64,000 nt of DNA from Streptomyces sp. NBC_01551 (GCF_026339935.1 NZ_JAPEPX010000001.1:4921001-4985000); one strand, 5' to 3'; positions 8,281 to 17,407 are shown, counted from the first letter of the stretch. Made by a program: numbers and translations. The notes: a model not told the origin generated them from the sequence alone.

Positions 8281-8305
8281 CGCGTCACCCCCACGGGGTG
8301 ACGCG
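8281..8305 (+). terminator. Hairpin terminator of the polyamine operon
   Basis: CGCGTCACCCC-cac-GGGGTGACGCG forms a perfect 11-bp stem with a 3-nt loop, 52 nt after the oxidase stop codon. There is no T-tract, as is common for Streptomyces hairpin terminators. Confidence 0.7.
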
Positions 8306-8340
8306 TTCCGCGTCATGGTCGCGCCCGGCCCCGCTCTCCC

Positions 8341-8358
8341 TCGGTGAGGACTCACCGA
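8341..8358. promoter_or_regulatory. 18-bp palindrome upstream of a hypothetical gene
   Basis: TCGGTGAG-GA-CTCACCGA is a perfect 8-bp inverted repeat with a 2-bp centre, 24 bp before the ATG at 8383. Its size and placement fit a dimeric repressor site, but no partner regulator is evident. Confidence 0.4.
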
Positions 8359-8382
8359 CACACAGGGAACGGAGGCCGGGCG

Positions 8383-8859
8383 ATGACGACCCCGGGGGAC
8401 AAGACGGCGGTGGAATGGCTGGTTTCGGCGGCGCCGGATCCCGCTGCCTGCCGGTGGGAATGGGAGCGAAACCCCTTCGGGGTCGCCCTCCTGCCCGCCG
8501 GCCGGCACTGGGACGTACTGATCCTGCCCGGGGAGCTGGGGCAGGCCACCCTCGACGTACTGACCCGGCTCCTCGACGCGCCCGGCCCCGTGCTCGCCGA
8601 TCTCGGCGACACGCGGCTGGGCTTCTTCGTGCCCGCGGGCACCGCCTCGCGCTGGCTCGCCACGGGGGTACGAGGGGCAGGTCGCGGCACCTGGATCGTG
8701 GTCCCGTACCCGGGCCGGGCCGCGGTCGGGGTGCGCTGGCTGGTGGTCCCCGACGGCCGGGGGACCCTGACCGACCCGGTGGTGCTGGAGCTCGCGATGC
8801 ACGAGGCCGCGGCGCTGACCGCCGCGCGCGTCGCCGCAGGGGAGGGTCGGAAGCCTTGA
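8383..8859 (+). CDS. Conserved hypothetical protein, about 158 aa
   Basis: I do not recognise a characterised family. The protein is soluble, with no signal or membrane segment. It has WEWERNPFGVALLPAGRHWDV near residue 30, a PGPVLADLG segment, FFVPAGTASRW, and a C-terminal helix rich in Ala. The arrangement loosely resembles the small proteins in Streptomyces annotated as related to the N-terminal part of bifunctional primase-polymerases, but the catalytic acids of that family are not convincingly visible. GGAGG at 8371-8375 supports the ATG at 8383. Its stop TGA lies inside the -35 element of the chitinase promoter, so the two genes are packed tightly but probably transcribed separately. 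Confidence 0.7.
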   Translation: MTTPGDKTAVEWLVSAAPDPAACRWEWERNPFGVALLPAGRHWDVLILPGELGQATLDVLTRLLDAPGPVLADLGDTRLGFFVPAGTASRWLATGVRGAGRGTWIVVPYPGRAAVGVRWLVVPDGRGTLTDPVVLELAMHEAAALTAARVAAGEGRKP

Positions 8860-8884
8860 CAAGGGGATTGGTCTGGACCATGTT
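8856..8884 (+). promoter_or_regulatory. Chitinase promoter with embedded DasR-type operator (dre)
   Basis: A -35 TTGACA (8856-8861) and a weak -10 CATGTT (8879-8884) are spaced by 17 bp. Inside the spacer, ATTGGTCTGGACCATG (8867-8882) closely matches the N-acetylglucosamine-responsive DasR element with consensus ACTGGTCTAGACCACT. Binding here would block RNA polymerase, giving repression that is relieved by phosphorylated aminosugars from chitin breakdown. The match is seen; the regulation is known for the family and inferred for this gene. Confidence 0.8.
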
Positions 8885-8943
8885 GGGCGCCGCTGTCGCC
8901 TCACCGGCGGCCTGGCTCCATCCCCCATGCACCGGAGGCAGTT

Positions 8944-10758
8944 GTGCGCAGACCCCCAGGAAGATTCACGGCCCTCCTCACGGCCACCGCCCTCGCGGTG
9001 GCCGCCTTCCTCGCCGCGGGCCCGCCCGCCGCGGCGGCCGACGCGGACCTCGCCCGCAACGGCGGCTTCGAATCCGGCCTCGACGGCTGGAGCTGCTCCG
9101 GCGGCAGCGGAGCCGTCGTCAGCGCCCCCGTCCACGGCGGGACTTCCGCCCTCAAGGCCACCCCGGCCGGCCAGGACAACGCCCGCTGCGGCCAGAGCGT
9201 CACCGTCAAGCCGGACTCCACGTACACCCTCAGCGCCTGGGTGCAGGGGGCGTACGTCTACCTGGGCGCGAGCGGGACCGGCACCACCGACGTGTCGACC
9301 TGGACGCAGACCCCCGGCGCATGGAAGCTGCTGAGCACGACCTTCCGTACCGGCGCGGCCACCACCTCGGTCACCGTCTACACCCACGGCTGGTACGGCC
9401 AGCCCGCGCACCTCGCCGACGACGTCTCCGTGGTCGGCCCGGACCCCGGCCAGAGCCCGCCCCAGACGCCGGCCGCCCCCACCGGCCTCACGGCGTCCGG
9501 CGCCACGGCGAGCAGCGTGAACCTGTCCTGGGCGACGTCCCAGGGCGCCACCTCGTACAAGGTCCACCGCGACGGCGCCGCGCCCCTGACCGTCACCGGG
9601 ACCTCGGCGACCGTCACCGGGCTCGCCGCCTCCACCGCGTACTCCTTCCAGGTCAGCGCGGTGAACGCGGCCGGCGAGTCACCCAAGAGCGCCGCCGTCT
9701 CCGCGACCACCACCAGCGGCGGCGATCCGGGCAACCCGGGGCTGCCGGCCCACGCCCTGGTCGGCTACCTGCACGCGAGCTTCGCCAACGGCTCCGGCTA
9801 CCTCCGGATGGCCGACGTGCCCGCCTCCTGGGACGTCGTCAACCTCGCCTTCGGCGAACCGACATCGGTGACCTCCGGCGACATCCGGTTCTCGCTCTGC
9901 CCGGTGAGCGAATGCCCGAACGTGGAATCCCCGGCCGAGTTCAAGGCCGCCATCAAGGCGAAGCAGGCGGCGGGCAAGAAGGTCCTGATCTCGATCGGCG
10001 GGCAGAACGGCCAGGTACAGCTCGCCACCACGGCCGCCCGCGACGCCTTCGTCTCCTCCGTCAGCAAGATCATCGACGAGTACGGGCTCAACGGCCTCGA
10101 CATCGACTTCGAGGGCCACTCCCTTTCCCTCGCGACCGGCGACACCGACTTCCGCGCGCCGACCACCCCGGTGATTGTCAACCTCGTCTCGGCCGTCAAG
10201 ACCCTCAAGGCCAAGTACGGCCCGGACTTCGTCCTGACCATGGCGCCGGAGACGTTCTTCGTCCAACTGGGCTACCAGTACTACGGCTCCGGTCCCTGGG
10301 GCGGCCAGGACCCGCGCGCCGGCGCGTACCTCCCGGTCATCCACGCCCTGCGCGACGACCTCACCCTGCTCCACGTCCAGGACTACAACTCGGGCCCGAT
10401 CATGGGCCTCGACAACCAGTACCACTCCATGGGCGGCGCCGACTTCCACGTAGCCATGACCGACATGCTGCTCACCGGCTTCCCGGTCGCGGGCAACACC
10501 GCCCGCGTCTTCCCGGCGCTGCGCCCGGACCAGGTGGCCATCGGCCTCCCGGCCACGACGAACGCCGGCAACGGCCACACCTCGCCCGCCGAGGTGAACA
10601 GGGCGCTGGACTGCCTGACGAAGAAGACCGACTGCGGCACCTACCAGACCCACGGCACCTGGCCCGCCCTGCGCGGTCTGATGACCTGGTCGATCAACTG
10701 GGACCGCTTCGGCGCCTGGGAGTTCTCGAAGAACTTCGACGCCTACTTCGGCGGCTGA
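8944..10758 (+). CDS. Secreted family 18 chitinase with CBM and fibronectin type III domain
   Basis: A 604-aa extracellular chitinase. A signal peptide (Arg-rich start, long Ala/Leu core, cleavage after about residue 32) is followed by a carbohydrate-binding module (about 36-165, opening LARNGGFESGLDGW), a fibronectin type III domain (about 175-255) and a GH18 barrel (about 268-604). The catalytic DxDxE motif reads LDIDFEG, with Glu390 as the proton donor; SIGGQNG is the second GH18 signature. It would hydrolyse chitin beta-1,4 links outside the cell. Start is GTG with GGAGG at 8934-8938. The promoter carries a DasR-like site. The gene converges on the phosphatase gene and their 3' ends overlap by 16 bp. 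Confidence 0.95.
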   Translation: MRRPPGRFTALLTATALAVAAFLAAGPPAAAADADLARNGGFESGLDGWSCSGGSGAVVSAPVHGGTSALKATPAGQDNARCGQSVTVKPDSTYTLSAWVQGAYVYLGASGTGTTDVSTWTQTPGAWKLLSTTFRTGAATTSVTVYTHGWYGQPAHLADDVSVVGPDPGQSPPQTPAAPTGLTASGATASSVNLSWATSQGATSYKVHRDGAAPLTVTGTSATVTGLAASTAYSFQVSAVNAAGESPKSAAVSATTTSGGDPGNPGLPAHALVGYLHASFANGSGYLRMADVPASWDVVNLAFGEPTSVTSGDIRFSLCPVSECPNVESPAEFKAAIKAKQAAGKKVLISIGGQNGQVQLATTAARDAFVSSVSKIIDEYGLNGLDIDFEGHSLSLATGDTDFRAPTTPVIVNLVSAVKTLKAKYGPDFVLTMAPETFFVQLGYQYYGSGPWGGQDPRAGAYLPVIHALRDDLTLLHVQDYNSGPIMGLDNQYHSMGGADFHVAMTDMLLTGFPVAGNTARVFPALRPDQVAIGLPATTNAGNGHTSPAEVNRALDCLTKKTDCGTYQTHGTWPALRGLMTWSINWDRFGAWEFSKNFDAYFGG

Positions 10759-11564
10759 CCGTCCTCCGGTCCGGGGCCCCGCGCGGCTCCGGACCGGCCG
10801 GGCGGGCCGGCGCCGCGGCGTACGGACCGCGCGACGGCCAGCAGCAGGGGGAGGCAGAGGAAGCAGCTGGCCAGGACGTCCAGGGGCCAGTGGAAGCCGC
10901 GGACGATCAGGCCGGCGGCCGTGGCGGCCGTCAGGGTGAGGGCGGCGGCCATCGGCCACGGGCGGCGGGTGTACGGGGCGATCAGCAGCGCCGCGCCGAG
11001 GTAGGCGACGGCGGCGGTGGCCGTGTGGCCCGAGGGGTAGTAGCCCGCGGCCCAGGGCTCCAGCGGGCCCGGGCGGGCGGTCCACTCCTTCAGCGGGATG
11101 ATCAGCGCCGGCACCAGGGCCATCGCGAGGCCCGCCGTCAGGGCCGGGGCCCAGGCGCGGGAGCGCCGCACGGAGTACGCCATCGCGAGCGCGAGGACCG
11201 GCAGCGCGACCGGGATGTTGCCGAGGTCCGCGAGGCGTTCGGTGACCGCGTCGGGGACGGTGCGGACGAGGGCGCGGCTGAGGTGCTCGTCCGGCGTGAG
11301 CAGCGGGCCCGTGACCAGGACCTGCCAGGTCGTCAGGGCGAGGCCCAGCAGGGAGAAGAGGAGGAGAGTGGCCGGCCGTCCCGGAACAGGGGGGATGGTT
11401 CCGGGACGGCCGCCCGGATCGGGTTGCCGCGCGCCCCGGGGGGTTTGGGGCGGACGGCCGTCCGATCGGTGAGGAGCGTGCGCGAACGCATGCCCGGTAC
11501 GGCGCTGGGGAAGCCCGGTACCGGGATCGTCCCCGGTTTCCCGGGAACGGGCTGTCTCACTCAT
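10743..11564 (-). CDS. PAP2-superfamily membrane phosphatase
   Basis: A 273-aa membrane protein with about five or six hydrophobic segments after a polar 70-residue N-terminus. All three acid-phosphatase motifs are present: KEWTARP, PSGHT and RGFHWPLDV, which contain the Lys/Arg, the Ser-Gly-His and the nucleophilic His with its Asp. Such enzymes dephosphorylate lipid phosphates, such as undecaprenyl pyrophosphate or phosphatidic acid, on the outer membrane face. The start is taken as the ATG at 11564 (MSETARS); the frame is open to 11633. The C-terminal tail is Pro/Gly-rich. Substrate unknown. Confidence 0.88.
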   Translation of the reverse strand: MSETARSRETGDDPGTGLPQRRTGHAFAHAPHRSDGRPPQTPRGARQPDPGGRPGTIPPVPGRPATLLLFSLLGLALTTWQVLVTGPLLTPDEHLSRALVRTVPDAVTERLADLGNIPVALPVLALAMAYSVRRSRAWAPALTAGLAMALVPALIIPLKEWTARPGPLEPWAAGYYPSGHTATAAVAYLGAALLIAPYTRRPWPMAAALTLTAATAAGLIVRGFHWPLDVLASCFLCLPLLLAVARSVRRGAGPPGRSGAARGPGPEDGQPPK

Positions 11565-11697
11565 CTGCAGAAACCGTACGGCAGCGAAAGGGGGACCGAC
11601 AGCGGGAACGCGCTCCCGCCATCGGCCCCCCACACCTTCTTCACAGTGCCCGACCGTTACCGGCGGTATGGATTGGTCACCGTGTTCGGGCGTTCGC

Positions 11698-13032
11698 TCA
11701 GATGCCCGCGAACGCGGCCTCGATGATGTCCAGGCCCTCGTTCAGCAGGTCCTCGCCGATGACGATCGGGGGGAGGAAGCGGAGCACGTTGCCGTAGGTG
11801 CCACAGGTGAGGACGAGCAGGCCCTCGGCGTGGCAGGCCTTGGCGAGCGCGCCGGCCGCCTCCGGGAACGGGGTCTTGGACGCGGGGTCCTTGACCAGCT
11901 CGATCGCGATCATGGCGCCGCGGCCGCGGATGTCGCCGATGATGTCGTACTTCTCCTGCATGGCCGTCAGGCGGGCCTTCATGAGGGACTCGATCTTCTT
12001 CGCCGCGGCGTTGAGGTCGAGCTCCTTCATGGTCTCGATGGAGCCGAGCGCACCGGCGCAGGCCACCGGGTTGCCGCCGTAGGTGCCGCCCAGGCCGCCC
12101 GCGTGCGCGGCGTCCATGATCTCGGCGCGGCCCGTCACGGCGGCGAGCGGCAGGCCGCCCGCGATGCCCTTGGCGGTGGTGATCAGGTCGGGGACGATGC
12201 CCTCGTCCTCGCACGCGAACCACTGGCCGGTGCGGCAGAAGCCGGACTGGATCTCGTCGGCGACGAAGACGATGCCGTTGTCGTTGGCGAACTTCACGAT
12301 CTCCGGCAGGAAGCCCTTGGCCGGCTCGATGAAGCCACCCTCGCCGAGGACCGGCTCGATGATGATCGCGGCGACGTTGTCGGCGCCGATCTGCTTGGTG
12401 ATCTGGTCGATCGCCTGGGCGGCGGCCTCGGGGCCGCAGTTCTCGGCGCCGGTGGGCCAGCGGTAGCCGTAGGCGACCGGGACGCGGTACACCTCGGGGG
12501 CGAACGGGCCGAAGCCGTTCTTGTACGGCATGTTCTTCGAGGTCAGAGCCATCGTCAGGTTCGTACGGCCGTGGTAGCCGTGGTCGAAGACGACGACCGC
12601 CTGGCGCTTGGTGTACGCGCGGGCGATCTTGACCGCGTTCTCGACGGCCTCGGCGCCGGAGTTGAACAGAGCCGACTTCTTGGCGTGGTCGCCCGGGGTC
12701 AGCTCGGCGAGGGCCTCGCAGACCTCGACGTAGCCCTCGTACGGCGTGACCATGAAGCAGGTGTGGGTGAAGTCCGCGAGCTGCGCGGAGGCGCGGCGCA
12801 CGACGGCCTCGGCGGAGGCGCCGACGGAGGTCACGGCGATGCCGGAGCCGAAGTCGATCAGGCGGTTGCCGTCGACGTCCTCGATGATGCCGCCGCCCGC
12901 GCGGGCGGTGAAGACGGGGAGCACGGAGCCCACGCCGCCGGCGACCGTCTCGAGACGGCGGGCCTGCAGCTCCTGCGACTTGGGGCCGGGGATCGCGGTG
13001 ACGATGCGGCGCTCCTGCGGGACAGCGGTCAT
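11698..13032 (-). CDS. gabT: 4-aminobutyrate aminotransferase
   Basis: A 444-aa class III PLP aminotransferase. It has NSGAEAVENAVKIAR, the gating loop GYHGRTNLTMALTS, the Asp/Gln pair in VADEIQSGFCRTG and the PLP-binding Lys in LITTAKGIAGGLP; GGTYGGNPVACA is the phosphate-binding end. GabT moves the amino group of GABA to 2-oxoglutarate, giving succinic semialdehyde. It is divergently arranged to the membrane ATPase and sits between the polyamine operon and an aldehyde dehydrogenase/PucR pair, which supports the polyamine-to-succinate route. The ATG at 13032 is preceded on its strand by GGAG. Confidence 0.93.
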   Translation of the reverse strand: MTAVPQERRIVTAIPGPKSQELQARRLETVAGGVGSVLPVFTARAGGGIIEDVDGNRLIDFGSGIAVTSVGASAEAVVRRASAQLADFTHTCFMVTPYEGYVEVCEALAELTPGDHAKKSALFNSGAEAVENAVKIARAYTKRQAVVVFDHGYHGRTNLTMALTSKNMPYKNGFGPFAPEVYRVPVAYGYRWPTGAENCGPEAAAQAIDQITKQIGADNVAAIIIEPVLGEGGFIEPAKGFLPEIVKFANDNGIVFVADEIQSGFCRTGQWFACEDEGIVPDLITTAKGIAGGLPLAAVTGRAEIMDAAHAGGLGGTYGGNPVACAGALGSIETMKELDLNAAAKKIESLMKARLTAMQEKYDIIGDIRGRGAMIAIELVKDPASKTPFPEAAGALAKACHAEGLLVLTCGTYGNVLRFLPPIVIGEDLLNEGLDIIEAAFAGI

Positions 13033-13271
13033 AGAGGGCTCCTGGGGGGTGTTTTCGGACGCACTTGTGTCTTTGTCCGCAGGCTAGGCCCGGGGGAGGG
13101 GGTACGGCATGCTCCGTTCGGGAGTGGTGTCCGCGTGTCCTTGTCCGTGACGGCCATAGGAGTGGGCGGGCGTGTGTCTTGTGGACAGTGCCGTGGTACG
13201 CGCCCGTGGGCTGCGCGGGGCAACTACATTGAGCGCCGCAGGGCATGGCACGGGTAGGGGGCAGGGGTTTC

Positions 13272-15620
13272 ATGGACACCGACGGCACGTACGACGGACG
13301 GACGACCCGCGAGGGCCGCGTACCGAGGCCGTCCGCGCCCCCCGACCACCCCCCGAGGCCTCGTCACGCCCCGGGCCAGACCACGAGCCTGGCGGACTGG
13401 CTGCGGGCGGACCGCCCGGCGGCCGAGCCGGGGGTCTGGCGGTACGGGCACACGCCGCGTGCCGACGAAGAGCCGGTAGACGCCCCCGCGCGCGCCTTGC
13501 TCAGCGGCGCCGTCATCTCGCTGCTCGCCTGTGTGCTCGTCTGGTCGCTGCTGAGCAACAACTACATTCCGTACTGGCGGGTCCCTCCCCGGCTGGTCAC
13601 CCCGAATGACTGGTGGCCGCCCCTGGGCCGGGACCCGATGCTCGGCACGGCCGGTGATGTTGCCCGGCGGGTGTACGAAATGCTGGTCGTCGCCGGTCTG
13701 CTCTACGGATTCGGCAGGCTGGGCAACTGGCGACTGGCCTGGCGGCGCCTGGTCGTCGCCCGGGGCCGGCTGCTCCAGGCGGCGGTAGCGGCCATCGGCG
13801 CCCTGATCGGGCTCGCGCTCGTATCGCGCGACGCGGTGCCCCTGCGGAGTCTGGCGAATTCCATGCTGCCGGTGGAGGGCGTCGGGCGCGAGCGCGCCCT
13901 GTCCCTCGTGGACAACGCCAACACCGTCGTCTACGCGATCGTCATCCTGTCCTTCGTCTGGCTCGGCCTGTACCGGCCGTCCGCCGTCGCCGCGTCCGTA
14001 ACCAGTGGCGGTCAGGCCCGGCAGCAGACCCGTATCGCCCCCGGAGCGGCCGAGGACGACCCCGCACAGTGGCCGCAGGTCAGGGCGGCCGGGATGGGGG
14101 ACGTCGCCGAGCGGTTGGCGGCGGAGGTTTCGGGCGGGGGGATGAACGATGTGGATTACGCGCGGATCCGGCGGGCCTGGGAGGGGGTGCGGGTCGATCC
14201 CTCGCGGGCGAGGGTCTTCGGCGATGCCGTGCGGGAGCGAGGGGCGGGGGCTTGCGTGCATCCGTCCGGGGCGCGGGACCTGCCCGTGCGGGCCGCGCGG
14301 CACGATCTGCTCGCCCGGCAGGTGCTGCTCGGCACCGTGGACGACAGCGCCCGCAACCCGTACGCCCGCCGCGGCACCCGGCTCGCGCTCGACCCCGCCG
14401 TGCTCGGGACCTCCCTGCTCGCCGTCGGGCCCTCCGGGACCGGGAAGACCCGCCAGCTCGTGCGGCCCGTCGTCGAGTCGCTGGCGCTCCAGGCGCTCGC
14501 CGGCCAGGCCGCCGTCATCGCCGTCGGCGCCGCCGGGTCGCAGCTCGGGCCGGACGCCGCGTACGACGTCGTCGTCCGGATCGGCGACCCGGCCTCCGTC
14601 TACGACCTCGACCTCTACGGCGGCACCACCGACCCCGACGAGGCCGCCACCCTGCTCGCGGACGCCTTCGTCGGGGACGTCCCCGGCACCGACGTACGCC
14701 GCGCCGCGACCGCCCTCGCCCAGCTGCTCGGCCCGTTCCGCGCCGTGCACGGGCGCTTCCCCGCCGTGCCCGAGCTGCGCGAGCTGCTGGAGCGGGTGCC
14801 CGCGGCCGTCGACGGCCTGCGGGCCGCGCTGGAGGGCGCCGGGCAGTCCGCCATGCTCCGCGAGCTCGACGCCCGCGCACGCCAGAACGGCGCCCCCGGC
14901 GACCCCGGCGCGGTGCTCGCCGACCGGGTGGCGCTGCTGGACCGGCCCGCGTTCGCCGGCTTCTTCGACACCACCGCCCAGTCGCGGCTCTTCTCGCTGC
15001 GCTCCCTCGAACACCCCCTGCGGGTCCGGATCGACCTCCCCGAGCGGGGCCACGCCGACGCCTCCCGGATGCTCGCCCGGCTGCTGCTCGCGCAGTTCAC
15101 GGCCTCCGCCTCGGCCCGCGCCGACCGCTCGCTCTTCGCCTTCCTGGCTTTCGACGACGCCTCGCGCACCCTCACTGCCGAGACCGTGCGCGGGGTCCAG
15201 CGGCTGCGCTCGGTCCACGCCGGTGTGCTGCTGACGCTGCGCACGCTGGACGACGTACCGGAGGCGCTGCGGACGCCGCTGCTCGGGGCGGTCGGCTGCC
15301 GGATGGTCTTCTCCGGGGTGACCACCTGGGACGGGCAGCGGTTCGCCGAGGCGTGGGGCACCGAATGGGTCGAGACCCGCGACGTCACCAGCCGGACGGT
15401 CTTCGCCGACCAGCCGCTGACCCGGGCCATCCACGCGTTCCGCAAGCTGGTCACCGGCAAGGCCGTCACCACGGACGCGGTGACCGTACGGCAGGTGGAG
15501 CGCGAGCGCTGGTCCGCCTCGGACCTGGCGAACGCGGTGCCGCCGGGGCACGCGGTGCTCTCGCTGACCACCGTCCGGGGGGAGCGGGCGGCTCCGCTCC
15601 TCGTCCACCTGGCGGGCTGA
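13272..15620 (+). CDS. Membrane-anchored P-loop ATPase of unknown function (VirD4/FtsK-like fold suspected)
   Basis: A 782-aa protein. A polar N-terminus of about 75 aa is followed by three or four membrane segments (ALLSGAVISLLACVLVW, RVYEMLVVAGLLYGF, AAVAAIGALIGLALV, VVYAIVILSFVWLGL). The large cytoplasmic part has Walker A GPSGTGKT near residue 390. The acidic FLAFDDAS stretch is a candidate Walker B, and VLLTLRTLDDVPEAL a possible sensor. The layout (membrane anchor, then a P-loop domain that could act on DNA or protein) resembles coupling or translocating ATPases, and homologues in Streptomyces are usually labelled only as ATP/GTP-binding protein. AGGGGG at 13256-13261 supports the ATG at 13272; another ATG is at 13245. 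Function is not known. Confidence 0.75.
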   Translation: MDTDGTYDGRTTREGRVPRPSAPPDHPPRPRHAPGQTTSLADWLRADRPAAEPGVWRYGHTPRADEEPVDAPARALLSGAVISLLACVLVWSLLSNNYIPYWRVPPRLVTPNDWWPPLGRDPMLGTAGDVARRVYEMLVVAGLLYGFGRLGNWRLAWRRLVVARGRLLQAAVAAIGALIGLALVSRDAVPLRSLANSMLPVEGVGRERALSLVDNANTVVYAIVILSFVWLGLYRPSAVAASVTSGGQARQQTRIAPGAAEDDPAQWPQVRAAGMGDVAERLAAEVSGGGMNDVDYARIRRAWEGVRVDPSRARVFGDAVRERGAGACVHPSGARDLPVRAARHDLLARQVLLGTVDDSARNPYARRGTRLALDPAVLGTSLLAVGPSGTGKTRQLVRPVVESLALQALAGQAAVIAVGAAGSQLGPDAAYDVVVRIGDPASVYDLDLYGGTTDPDEAATLLADAFVGDVPGTDVRRAATALAQLLGPFRAVHGRFPAVPELRELLERVPAAVDGLRAALEGAGQSAMLRELDARARQNGAPGDPGAVLADRVALLDRPAFAGFFDTTAQSRLFSLRSLEHPLRVRIDLPERGHADASRMLARLLLAQFTASASARADRSLFAFLAFDDASRTLTAETVRGVQRLRSVHAGVLLTLRTLDDVPEALRTPLLGAVGCRMVFSGVTTWDGQRFAEAWGTEWVETRDVTSRTVFADQPLTRAIHAFRKLVTGKAVTTDAVTVRQVERERWSASDLANAVPPGHAVLSLTTVRGERAAPLLVHLAG

Positions 15621-15626
15621 GCCGGA

Positions 15627-15710
15627 TCCGGACGAGGCGAGCCGGACGAGGCGATCGGGACGGGGTGATCGGGACGGGGTGATTCGGACGGGGCGATCCA
15701 GATGAGGCGA
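15627..15710 (+). repeat. Six tandem 14-bp units
   Basis: Units tccggacgaggcga, gccggacgaggcga, tcgggacggggtga (twice), ttcggacggggcga and tccagatgaggcga follow each other without gaps, 6 bp after the ATPase stop codon. The period is not a multiple of three and the site is intergenic, so this is a non-coding minisatellite upstream of the PucR-type gene. Confidence 0.85.
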
Positions 15711-15826
15711 CCCTGCCGAGGTGGCAGAATCGAGGGGAGCCGTTCATACGCCATGGCGAAATCGCCCCGCCCGGCTCCGCTTCCCTTGGCTCCTCCTCCT
15801 TCCTCCTGTTAGGCCCCTGGTACCCG

Positions 15827-17407
15827 ATGCCGCTCACCCTCGCCTCGCTCGTCCAGCACTCGGCGCTCAAACTCAGCGTCCGCGCGGGGGAGGACCGCCT
15901 CGACACCCCCGTGCGCTGGGCCCACGTCAGCGAGCTCGCCGACCCCGTCCCGTACATGGAGGGCGGCGAGCTGCTCCTGATCACCGCGATGAAGCTGGAC
16001 GCGGACGACCCCGAGGAGATGCGGCGCTACGTACGCCGCCTGGCCGCGGCCGGGGTCGTCGGGATCGGCTTCGCCGTCGGCGTCAACTACGAGGCCGTCC
16101 CCGAGGCGCTGGTCGAGGCCGCGCGGGCGGAGGACCTGCCGCTGCTGGAGGTACCGCGCCGGACCCCGTTCCTCGCGATCAGCAAGGCCGTCTCGGCGGC
16201 GCTGGCGGCCGACCAGTACCGCGCCGTCACCGCCGGCTTCGAGGCGCAGCGGGAGCTGACCCGGGCCGCGCTCTCCGCCGACGGCCCCGCCGAGCTGCTG
16301 GCGAAACTGGCCGCGCACGTGCACGGCTGGGCGGCCCTGTACGACACCTCGGGCGCGGTCGTCGCGGCCGCCCCGGACTGGGCCGCGCGCCGGGCCGCCC
16401 GGCTGACCCCGGACGTGGAACGGCTGCGGGAGCGGCCCGCGCCCGCGAGCGCGGTGGTCGGAGGCTCGGAGGACCGCGTCGAGCTCCAGTCGCTGGGCAC
16501 CGGGCGGCGGGCGCGCGGGGCCCTGGCGGTGGGTACGGGCGCCCCGCTGGGCACCGCCGAGCGGTACGCGGTGCACTCCGCGGTCGCGCTGCTGACGCTG
16601 ACCACCGAACGGTCGCGGTCCCTGCACGACGCCGAGTCCCGGCTGGGCGCGGCGGTGCTGCGGATGCTGCTGGCCGGGGAGGCGGAGCACGCGCGGGCCG
16701 TCGCGGGGGACCTGTACGGGGCCCTGCTGGAGGCCCCGTTCCGGATCATCGTGGCCGAGCCGGCGCTGCCGGGGACCGCGCAGCCGGCGGGGCTGGCGCT
16801 GCTGGCCGACGCGGTGGAGTCGGCGGCGGCCCGCACCGGGGAGGCGCTGCTGGTGGTGCCGGAGCCGGGGCGACTGGCCGTACTGGCCGCCGACGGGGGC
16901 TCCGCCGTGCAGGCGTGCGCGGACCACGCGGAGGCGCTGGAGTCGCGGCGCGGGCGGGAGTCCACCGGGCCGGAGCCGGACGAGCTGGTGGTGGGGCTGT
17001 CCGCGGCCGCGGGGCCGAGCGGGGTGGCGGCCGCGTTCAAACAGGCCGACCAGGCCCTTTCGGTGGCACGGCGGCGGGGGCGGGCGCTCGTGGAGCACGA
17101 GGACCTGGCGACGGGGTCGGTGCTTCCGCTGCTCGCGGACGACGCGGTGCGGGCCTTCGCGGACGGCACGCTGCGGGCCCTGCGGGACCACGACGCGACC
17201 GGGCGCGGGGATCTGGTGGCCTCGTTGCAGGCGTGGCTGTCGCGGCACGGGCAGTGGGACGCGGCGGCGGCCGATCTCGGTGTGCACCGGCACACGCTGC
17301 GGTACCGGATGCGGCGGGTGGAGGAGATCCTGGGGCGGTCCCTGGACGACCCGGACGTCCGGATGGAGCTGTGGCTCGCCCTCAAGGCCAGCCCGCCTGC
17401 GGCGTAG
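15827..17407 (+). CDS. PucR-family transcriptional regulator
   Basis: A 526-aa regulator. The N-terminal PucR domain (about 1-125) opens LTLASLVQHSALKL and contains GELLLITAMKL. A GGDEF-like middle part follows. The C-terminal helix-turn-helix (about 475-520) reads DAAAADLGVHRHTLRYRMRR. Family members control purine, GABA or amino-acid catabolism and often activate a neighbouring gabT/gabD pair. Placement between gabT and an aldehyde dehydrogenase makes control of GABA use a reasonable inference. No good ribosome site precedes the ATG at 15827. Intergenic sequence downstream (17408-17693) is GC-rich with two copies of a CCGGGGCTCC-type palindrome and no gene. Confidence 0.88.
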   Translation: MPLTLASLVQHSALKLSVRAGEDRLDTPVRWAHVSELADPVPYMEGGELLLITAMKLDADDPEEMRRYVRRLAAAGVVGIGFAVGVNYEAVPEALVEAARAEDLPLLEVPRRTPFLAISKAVSAALAADQYRAVTAGFEAQRELTRAALSADGPAELLAKLAAHVHGWAALYDTSGAVVAAAPDWAARRAARLTPDVERLRERPAPASAVVGGSEDRVELQSLGTGRRARGALAVGTGAPLGTAERYAVHSAVALLTLTTERSRSLHDAESRLGAAVLRMLLAGEAEHARAVAGDLYGALLEAPFRIIVAEPALPGTAQPAGLALLADAVESAAARTGEALLVVPEPGRLAVLAADGGSAVQACADHAEALESRRGRESTGPEPDELVVGLSAAAGPSGVAAAFKQADQALSVARRRGRALVEHEDLATGSVLPLLADDAVRAFADGTLRALRDHDATGRGDLVASLQAWLSRHGQWDAAAADLGVHRHTLRYRMRRVEEILGRSLDDPDVRMELWLALKASPPAA

